NCBI GenBank assembly: GCA_949592205.1
Contig: CATIUR010000001.1
Coordinates: 70,413,559-70,477,558, forward strand
Length of the DNA: 64,000 nt
DNA from: Helichrysum umbraculigerum
Lineage: Eukaryota > Streptophyta > Magnoliopsida > Asterales > Asteraceae
Reading direction: 5' to 3'
Shown here: in pieces, positions 55,839-64,000 of the stretch
How the letters are laid out: the number at the start of each line of letters is the position of its first letter
Position numbering within the stretch: position 1 is the stretch's first letter
The notes under the pieces: generated by a model
What the model was told of the DNA's origin: nothing
Databases searched by the model: none
Seen by the model: only the letters and a program-made list of their open reading frames with translations
Translations under genes and position numbers: made by a program

Positions 55839-56736
55839 TAATGGTAAGTTCTTTATTCGAGGATTATGTTTATTTCATTGGTATGTAAAATAGTATGTAT
55901 CCGAAAGTTCTCAGACTTTTAGTGTCGTTATCTGTCAGTGGTTCACGTATGCCTTAAGGTAATGTACCAAGACTATGGTATGGTATCTAGTCTAACTGAC
56001 TATTGTGTGATACTAGCGTACGGTAGTTGTAGGTCTATCAGTAGGTGCGTAGTACCGTAAGTACTAAAATACAGTAACCCTGTACTGTAACATAGTGCCA
56101 TCAGCACCGTAGTGTAATTTCCTATTGTATCGTAAAAGTAGTACCCAATTATCGTTAGTTACAGCACCACGTGCTGGAGTAGTATTGTGCCCAAAGCATG
56201 ATGCAGCACCACGTGCCACATGTTATCCAAGTATAGCTCTCAGGCCGATAGCAAGTTTCGATAGTGATTCGCGGGCTTTGTCATTACGAGTATCTCTCGC
56301 AATACTAGCCAGTCGTGACCAACCTGGTCACAATTTGAGATCAAGTCGCAAAGGTTGTGAAGTTGGCGATATGCCACTTCGAAAGTGTGTATCAGTTGTA
56401 CAGCGGAATCATGTCAGGTATAATCATACATACATGTGTATAGATATGCAGAAATAGTATACACGTAAGGCCTATTCATATATACCTACAGTACATATAA
56501 TAGCCTAGGGTGTCTAGCAATTAACAATTAACAATCAGAGTCAACTACTGCATTCCATTTCAATATAACTCCTTTCAGATCTTACATCATCTTTGCTTAA
56601 TTGTACATAGTTAGCTACGCTATGTTAAATTAAGTTCGTATGATGTAATCCCTGAACTAGTTATACCTAATAAGGAATACTGCCTAATGGTCATAGTCTA
56701 GGCCCACTAAATGCAACCTAGTTCACTACAACCTTA
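55839..56736 (-). other. TR-GAG-2 leader region
   Basis: Non-coding, ~900 bp between primer site and Gag. The 110-residue plus-strand ORF at 56125-56457 has no family features. Contains the hairpin at 56584-56646. Confidence 0.7.
56584..56646 (-). other. Conserved leader hairpin, TR-GAG-2
   Basis: 63 nt with the same architecture and spacing as 50539-50601. On the sense strand the loop is CGTAGCTAA with the palindrome TAGCTA. One stem pair differs as C-G here versus T-A in TR-GAG-1, a compensatory change. It is about 90 nt from the primer site. Confidence 0.75.
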
Positions 56737-56750
56737 GGCTCTGATATCAA
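56737..56750 (-). other. TR-GAG-2 primer binding site
   Basis: Minus-strand TTGATATCAGAGCC, two bases from the 5' LTR, matches the tRNA-iMet complement with one mismatch (A for G). Confidence 0.8.
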
Positions 56751-56752
56751 TC

Positions 56753-59646
56753 TGTAACACCCTCATATTTCGGGTTGCGGAAGCGATCGGGTCGGGTGTT
56801 ACCAAATCAAATATCACAGCATAAGTTGCATAATGAACGACTCTAAATGAGACGTTTGAAAATAGTTATTACATTTCCCAAAATAATATGTATACAAGTT
56901 GCGAGTTCGCAAAATACTTTCAATACATAACTGATAATACGAAAATTATGCAGAGACATCCAATTGTCAAAACGTGTGACTCGAGCTAGAATTTCTGTAG
57001 GCCAATCCTACTATTGCAGTGTACCTGAGAATGCACACTAAAAAGGTCAGCTGGAAAGCTGGTGAGTTCACAAGTAATTTGTAATAACAAGTAGTTCAAG
57101 AAATATGTATTTCATTTAGAAATGTAAATCAAGTTTAACAGTTTAAATAGTAATGATTACCCCTCGAGGTAATTGTGAGAAATTTATGGTAAACAGGTGA
57201 ACCTAGTCAATAGGTTTCTAGTCTAGTAAAGGGAACCAATTCCCAGAGGGTGTGTTATCGGGTACGTTATTGCCACCTGGCAATACGAATACGGGTGTAG
57301 CGTAAGGTGACTAACTGTCGTGCTACTGGTCAAAAGTAATCAATCAGGAAAGTCCTTAGACAGTCGATATTGCTCCCCGGCAATGCGGTTCAGCTAGTTC
57401 GTACGGGTTCAAGTATTAGTACTACAAGTACTAGTAAGTCACAATGCCATTTGGCATGAAGGGTTGCACCCCGGCAACGTAATAAAGTTATCTATTTTGT
57501 AATCGTGTCATATCAGTACGGTTTGTAAGTATGGTCAAGTGAGCAAAAGCTCGTAATGTCATGAGTCTTCGACTCGTTATTATCTAGTAATCACCTACAG
57601 TGATAGTAATGGATATCCCCCAAGGGAAATGTTAAGTTATGTCCCGCAGGACCACGTTTAAGTAATTTTAACCAGTTATTGAGCCGACGTCCGAGAGGAT
57701 AAAACCTGTCGACCCGTTGCTAAAAGTAAGTAAAGCATAAGTCTATGCTGAAATGAGTAACCGTGCAGTTCCGTAGAACTACGATAAAGCATGGATCCAC
57801 ATGCTAAGTATAAAGCATATCTCCGTATGCTGTGTATAAAGCATAACTCTGTATGCTGAGTATGAGCATTCAGCTTGTAAGTAAGTTGTACCACCCACTG
57901 TGGTATCGTGAGCATCCAGCTCGTACGTAAGTTGTACCACCCACCGTGGTATCGTGAGCTCGTTCGTAAGTTGTACCACCCACCGTGGTATCGTTTTGCT
58001 TCACATATAGTGACAGCGTCCGTTGTTCCCCCGAAGGAGACGATGCATCCGTTTGGCAATGCGCGCAACACGCCCGCATGTAAGTTTTATGTAACACCCC
58101 CATAAGACCCGTACCTGGACCACGTGTGGGCAGTGTTACTTTTGAGGATCGTTGGGCGAGTAGAGCGTTATAGGTACTCAACAGTACCTCGAGTTGTTAT
58201 ATGACACCCCCTCGGTTTTTGGGTATCTCCCTGCTGCCGGGGGACCATCCCTGGCCCAGTAACTCCAAGCCAGAGTCGTCACAGTTATACCAGAAAGTAA
58301 GGATGTCATCTAGGCATAGGGGTAAGTTGTAATCGTTTATTAGGTACGAATCTACGTCACCTAGTTGTTTGAAGTAATGTGTGAATTCTAAGTATGTTAT
58401 CTCGTCACTTAACTGTTGGGAAGTACTTATAGTACTTAGTGAAATCATACGTCAGTTCGTAAGGATAGTCGTTACTAAATTAGCAAGTTGGTGCCTCTAG
58501 TTGGTATTCATAAGTCCACTAGTCATTACTAGTAATTAGCAAGTCACTGATGTAGTGAGGCGTTTGTTCCCTAGATATCATATGTAATATAATTCTAGGT
58601 ATTTCTAAAACAGTCATACTTAATATTTCTAAGTATAGTCAAGTGGTTCGTAGCTGTCATAATCTAACACCGTTACCATAAACTATTGTAAACCGTTTGT
58701 AAAGATTTATACAGTGGAAAGTAGTAAAACAGGAGTATGCATTCCCGCCCCGAAATCAGTTGGAAAATAGTAAAAGAGTGGGGCTGTGAAACTCACCTGT
58801 GAGTTGTCAGCGATCCTACGATACGTGTGTTGTCCGAATGGTAACCTCCTAGTGCCCTAGACACGTGAGGTTATATGAGTAAGATACTAATCGGTTTAAC
58901 TAAACGTGTCGTGAAAGTAAACTTCTGTTGTTTAGTTTTAGAATTGTGTACGGTCCGTTTGTGGCAGTTTGTAATAATGATAATTCTCAATTAAATCATT
59001 ATTAAAATCGTTTCGTTGTCTATTTTACAAAAACATAATTTTTGTACGTAAATCATCGTTGTAAAAAGTGTAGTTGTTGTTACGCGAAAGTCGAATCGTT
59101 GGGCAAAACTCATTTCGCAGATCAGATCAGTTCAGGTAGCTCGACTCGGCTCGAAGCTCGACTCGGCTCGTATCTCAACTCGGCTCGCTACTCGGCTCGG
59201 TTCGTAGCTCTACTCGACTCGCAATCTCAGCTCGGTTTGTTGTTCGGTTCGACTCGCAGCTAAGCTCGGTTTGCTGCTCGATCCGACTCGCATCTCGGCT
59301 CGGTTCGCTGCTCGGTCCGGTTCGTAGCTCGACTCGGCTCGCTACTCGACTCGGCTCGCTCGACGAGCTGTTCGTATTTTTGATCTTAAAAACGTATTTT
59401 TGAGTTGTTTTTGGGACATAATAGGTTGATAAAACACTAATACATGGTATATTACTCATTATAAACATGAAATAGCAAAGAAAAGTGGTGAAATCTTACG
59501 GATCGAAGGTGGAACCGAAAATGGTGAGATGGTGATGAAATCGGATGATGGTGATGATGAAGATGATGATGTTGCTGCTGATGATGACGATGGTGATGGT
59601 GGTGACGTGCGGCGGTGGTGGTGATGGTCCGGTGGTGGTGGTATGA

Positions 59647-59681
<35 letters not shown>

Positions 59682-60213
59682 TGGGGGTGTGTTTGGTGAT
59701 GAAAATGAAAAGAGAAAGAAATGGGGAAGAGGGGAGGCCGGCTCACCTTTTTGGTGGGTTGGTTTCCCCCAATTTGCGGTATAAAATACCCGTGTTTTCG
59801 TACCCGTTCGTAAAATAAATAATGTTTTTAATTTCGTAATATTTATTCGTATAATTAATAATGGTTTCGAGTTGGAACATTTTATAAAAATATTATTTTG
59901 GTAATTAAAGTTTAGTAAGTTTTTTTCGCGCGGTCTTGGATTTTTAAGATGCGTTTTAATTTAAAACGACTTAGATTTTCGAATGTTTAATATTTTCCCC
60001 CAAGTGTATAATGTTTATTGCAACATTTAAAATATTCGTTATGGAATGTTGACACCGAAGTTTGGACACGTTAATTACGTTACTTGGACCAAATTATTAT
60101 TATATATATATTTATATATAATTTTTGAATACTAGGGATTTGGAGTGTATTAAATTCGAATATAAAAAGTTTAAATTTGGTGCGAAAATTAACCTTTTTG
60201 ACCGGTTGTTACA
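56753..60213 (-). repeat. TR-GAG-2 5' LTR
   Basis: 3461 bp, nearly identical to 50879-54331. Visible differences include CTAGTCTAG for CTAGTCCAG near 57222 and a longer GA repeat (59650-59679). Confidence 0.93.
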
Positions 60214-61641
60214 GTTTTGGTTTTGGGTTTTCTATCCTAAATTAAACTAAACTAAATTAGAGGATGGAGGTTACTTCGGGCGTTCAGCAATTAAAGCGAT
60301 TGTCTACTATGATGTGGTTTAGAAGTTGTTAAATATGGAGAGTTCTAATGAAGATAAGTTCTTAAGTTAATGTGAGCTATTACTACAATCCTCCTATCGG
60401 GCTAACGCGGAGGTGTCCACAATCAGGCAAATTGAATGTCTCGTGGATTGCATAATATTTTAAAGTACACACCGAAAGTTCTCTCAAATGTATACCCACA
60501 TTATCCGACAGTCAACCTCGAATCCTACTCCCCAATCTCGGTCGTCAGAAATGTCCGAATCATGGCATAGTTTGTTGAATAAACAATCTTATGAACGAGG
60601 GTTATCCTCACCGGAATAGGTTGGGCCAACCGGTCTAGGCGGCTAGATAATATGTCATCGCTTATTCGTACGAGTCATCAACATTACTTAGGGATGCAAC
60701 AAAACAGGGGTGATTTATGCTACAAATGGAAACCTAGGTAATACGTTTGTTATTCGATTCATAATATAACTACCTTCGGTCGTTCTTGACTTCCATACAT
60801 TTGTACTCCGCCGTAAGCGTTTCCAGTACAATATCAAAGAACAGTCGAATAGGGGCCGTCATATTATTTCACGATAGTCAATGCCGTTTATATTTCAGTA
60901 TTATGATGATCCTAAGGCAACAATCAAAAAAGAACATGCAATAAGACGATCAAAGCAACAGTTCAATTTAAGCAAACAAAAGTATCATATAAGTTGAGGA
61001 TATTCCGAAAGTTGTCTCAAAAATATCGTCTATATGAATTTAATCTTAATCTACCTCTATTCCCATATTCTGTGTCTCTTGGATCCTATTTTGGTCTAGA
61101 GAACACCGGCCATGCCGAGCTCAATGATTCAATCTAACATAGTATAACTAAGTGACCCATATCCTATGAGTTAGCTACGTTCATTTTTGGATAAGGTTTT
61201 AGTCATAACATGAGTTGGGCAGATAAACGATAAAGATTTAATTCCTATATCCATTTGTAATATAAACCATCCACAATCTCATAACATACCACATAGTCAC
61301 ATATTTAATACTTTCTAAACGACTATCATAGCAGACAATTGAGTTATTTAGCTAATCATGGTAGTTCTAGCATGCATATTTAAATTTATTAAAGAAAGAA
61401 TAAGCATATTAAATATAAAAGATAGATTAACACCTGGAAAGAAGTACAATAACTCGAAGCTAAAATATGCGTACCGGAGCACCTCCGTACAAATCTTCCT
61501 TGACTAGTTAATTAGCTAGTCTAATTAACTAGGAAGAATTACCACTAATATTACAAGAAATAAAAGATAAAGAAATGTGTTTTCCAAAGTGTGGAATGTG
61601 TATATGTGAAGGTGCCCTTTTCAAATGAAACCCATGGCTCC

Positions 61642-61649
61642 TATTTATA
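61642..61649 (-). promoter_or_regulatory. TATA box of Athila-B 3' LTR
   Basis: TATAAATA in CCTATAAATAGGAG, identical to the context at 28736-28743. Confidence 0.55.
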
Positions 61650-62371
61650 GGAGATTTTTGGTGCATGTTAGCAAGTGGAAGCTCACAATAGCAAAAGGTG
61701 GAAAAGGTGGTGGCACCGGGTACGGAAAAACGCGTAAAGGTCTAGCACCGGGTATGTGAAAGGACCAAAAAGCGGGAACCGTGCAGGTGACAGCCATCCG
61801 GCGGCTTCTAGGTGGCAGCCGGCGGTGGTGGGGTGGTTGGCCGGCGGCGGCTGGCACCCCACCGCACCGGTTCGTCGCCTGTTGCCTCGTTTCTCGATTC
61901 GTGCGTGTTTTCTTCGTTATGCATCCGTTTGCGTCGATTCTTTTTTTGTTGGATTCGTTTTTCAAAAACGAAGATTTTGATGAAAAGATATCCCAAAAAT
62001 ATGTCTCTGAACTTTAGATGTGTCATACGAATCATTTGAATCTTCCAACGTGCGTAGAATCTTCATTCTTCATCCGTTTTTGCCGATTCTTCTTCTGTTG
62101 GATTCGTAATTTGAAAATGAACATCTTGGGTAAGATGGATGTTTGTGATGGACACTTTTTCCTTGAAATCTTGTTTTGATGTCTTGAATCTTCAAACGTG
62201 CCTGGAATCTTCGTTTTTCGGCCGTTTTGCTTGATTTTGCTCGTGCAACCTTGTTTTGATCTTCTTAGCATATTATCAATGATTTGTGTGTTGTTTGAGT
62301 CCAAATGCCAAGTATTGCTCCAGAATGAGAGAGATATCGGTGGTAAAAACGTGGTTTTTTACGCGATATCA

Positions 62372-62792
62372 AGTATCCCACACTTAGAGTTTTGCTTGTC
62401 CTCAAGAAAACCTTCAGCAAGTTTTGTTGTGAAAATCTGGAAGGGTGTCTTCATATCCCGGAGAACTTTGATTTTTGCAGGCTTGGTAAAAAGATTTCAG
62501 ATGGGGTTTTAGCCTTTGATGTTTCCCAAACTTTTGGTTCTAACAAGCTCTCTTTCCAATCTTCATGACGTAAGATATACATGAATGGGGCCCTCACAGG
62601 TGGTCACTCAATTCACTCAAGTGTATCGGGTTTCCTAACTTCTAATTCACTCAGGGGCCAGTCATGTGGCTCTTCCGTTGTCATAAGCTTGATCGAGAAT
62701 CAAATCTACAATACTTAAATGAGGACGGTGCTAATTATCCCTAGACATTCGTAAAAGGTGAAGGTGGTGTATAGAAGAACGGTTTTTTTTTT

Positions 62793-62824
<32 letters not shown>

Positions 62825-64000
62825 TTTTTTTGCAGGTGGTTTAATTGGGAGCTTAATATAGCCTAAGAGTTGTCTGTGATGACTTATCTTTGACATTCTA
62901 GTTGATACCTCTTTTTGGGTTCCTCTCTTTGAGAGCCTTCTTTTCGTAACTTTTTCTTCTTTGAAGAACCTTTCCCTTGGCTTTAAATGATCCTTGGGTT
63001 TTTAGCTCTTTGATTTCTTTGGCAGCTTTGGTTACGCCTTTCTTTGGAGTCTTTCGTAACTTTTTCTTCTTTGAATCAAATCTACAATACTTAAACAGAA
63101 ACTTAGGCTATGGCCAAGAGATGTAAAGAAAGGGTTGGTTTTGAAGTGAATATTCGAAACGAAAAGGCTAAGGCTCAACAGGTTTTCTAAACGAACTTCA
63201 ATGCCAAAGATGGGCATTGGCCGGGTTAGGCTTGAAAACGGGAGTTTTACGAGAGGGTTTTATCCTAGGGAATGTCAAGATCCTCTAATTGAACCTTCGT
63301 CACGTATGACGCTCATTTTTGTAATTTCGAAATGTATTTTTCGAACAAGTTCTAACTCAAGAAGGCATACATCGACACACTCATAGTCGAAAAATTGAAG
63401 CATTAAAGGTGAATGCTTTTATATGGCTCAAGATTCCTCACTCATTTTGGGTGGTTTTGTGCCTAGTCATGCGATCGCTTGTTTTGAAACTTGGTTTGAA
63501 AGTTATCAAAGAGTTTTGCTCGTCATAGTCGATTTGCCAAACCTTTTGAACTTTTGTTGACCAGAAATACCCTTTTTGGACTTTCCTTGATTCAAAAATT
63601 TTGAAAATTTCGCTGAAAATCTGAGTTTTGCTAAAAAAGTTTGATCAAAAGTTTATGTTGCAATACAGTAGTCAATACTACTGCTATCCCACACTTAAAA
63701 GAACATTGTCCCTAATGTTCTACTTCTAAGTTAGGCCAATCCCACACTTAGATTTTTGAATAAGGGTCAATATTTTCGAAGTCATTCTCTATTTGTGAGT
63801 AGTAATCCCACACTTAGAGTTTTAGTATGTTTAATCAAGCAAAATAAGGTTAGAAGAGATACTTCCTTGTGCTGCGTGCGTTGCCACTGGATTTTATGGA
63901 CCAGATTCAAGTGTGTGAATTTGCTGGAAATGGACCAGGCTCATTAAAAATGAACTTGTTCCACAAATCCTACTTCGAATTTCAGAAAACACAAATGTCA
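62372..64000 (-). other. Athila-B internal 3' non-coding region
   Basis: No coding domain seen. It contains four copies of ATCCCACACTTA (62375, 63686, 63739, 63805), the first three bases from the LTR and serving as the purine tract on the minus strand. There is also a T-rich homopolymer (62783-62831) and two short repeated phrases (TCGTAACTTTTTCTTCTTTG at 62945 and 63054; AATCAAATCTACAATACTTAAA at 62698 and 63076). Confidence 0.7.

Larger units (their letters stand above)
50879..60213 (-). mobile_element. TR-GAG-2, gag-only Ty3/gypsy element with 3.45-kb LTRs
   Basis: 9335 bp flanked by GTTTT at 50874-50878 and 60214-60218. Very long LTRs (3453 and 3461 bp) surround an internal region of only 2421 bp that holds primer site, leader hairpin, an intact Gag and a purine tract but no protease, RT or integrase. 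This is the TR-GAG class of non-autonomous elements, which must use enzymes from a relative, probably a Tekay-type chromovirus. The LTRs differ at only scattered positions and in GA-repeat length. Confidence 0.93.
50660..62371 (-). repeat. Athila-B 3' LTR, interrupted by TR-GAG-2
   Basis: Starts TGTTGCGACACGC and ends CGCGATATCA; about 2.4 kb without TR-GAG-2. Minus-strand TATA box at 61642-61649, with GGTGGAAAAGGTGG-type repeats upstream (61696-61730). 60214-62371 contains no gene. Confidence 0.87.
50660..64000 (-). mobile_element. Athila-B, Athila-type element, right part outside window
   Basis: Minus-strand element whose 3' LTR is 50660-62371 and whose internal region continues off the right edge. 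It inserted in the TR-GAG-1 leader with AGGCC (50655-50659). The internal side of the LTR has the purine-rich AAGTGTGGGAT motif typical of Athila and Tat elements. No coding domain is reached within the window. Confidence 0.82.

Noticed and set aside
56125..56457. 110-residue plus-strand ORF in the TR-GAG-2 leader
   Set aside because: No recognisable domain, opposite to the element sense strand, and not preserved in TR-GAG-1.
62783..62831. T-rich tract considered as a retroposon tail
   Set aside because: No target duplication or adjacent retroposon sequence could be found; more likely a homopolymer in Athila-B.
1..64000. Search for tRNA, rRNA and ordinary host genes
   Set aside because: Every coding-like stretch of note was assigned to a transposable element; nothing else was supported.

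Overview
This is plant nuclear DNA, AT-rich and made entirely of nested transposable elements. I found no host gene, tRNA or rRNA. The element families (Sirevirus-type Ty1/copia with an extra 3' ORF, Athila-type and Tekay/Del-type Ty3/gypsy, gag-only long-LTR elements, and a hAT DNA transposon) point to a eudicot. The copia 3' ORF and gag resemble what I remember from Asteraceae genomes (Tanacetum, Artemisia, lettuce), so Asteraceae is my guess, not something the sequence proves.

Layout, left to right. 1-28337: Athila-A on the minus strand, with its pol running off the left edge, gag-protease, a tRNA-Asp primer site and one LTR. That LTR is split by a minus-strand Sirevirus (5759-27034, target duplication AGTTC). 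The Sirevirus pol is itself split by a plus-strand Tekay chromovirus (14025-22506, duplication GTAGA) that looks intact and has two 1876-bp LTRs I could not tell apart. 28338-29515: the end of another Athila LTR (Athila-B type), into which Athila-A inserted. 29516-50659: a gag-only element (TR-GAG-1) with one central LTR (29569-48029). That LTR holds a 3.0-kb hAT transposon (30093-45620, 8-bp duplication GTCAACAC), and the hAT transposase is split by a plus-strand, nearly full-length Sirevirus (32302-44816, duplication TTTAC). 50660-64000: Athila-B, whose LTR (50660-62371) holds a second gag-only element, TR-GAG-2 (50879-60213, duplication GTTTT), followed by Athila-B internal sequence to the right edge.

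All insertions whose two ends lie in the window have matching target duplications, so their relative order can be read. TR-GAG-1 is oldest. hAT went into its LTR and Athila-B into its internal region. A rearrangement then left one TR-GAG-1 LTR between two halves of its interior, with the two AGGCC copies facing outward. Athila-A, the two Sireviruses and TR-GAG-2 came later. Tekay is among the youngest.

The most interesting points are: (1) the apparent LTR-sharing tandem dimer at 29516-50659; (2) a conserved 5' leader hairpin in both gag-only families, with a 9-nt loop carrying a 6-nt palindrome, reminiscent of a retroviral dimer-initiation loop; (3) a family-specific array of short CpG-rich motifs in each LTR family, often just upstream of the TATA box; (4) a mosaic 1.63-kb tandem duplication inside one Sirevirus whose two copies come from different lineages; (5) a conserved splice-acceptor-like tract at the Sirevirus gag/pol boundary.
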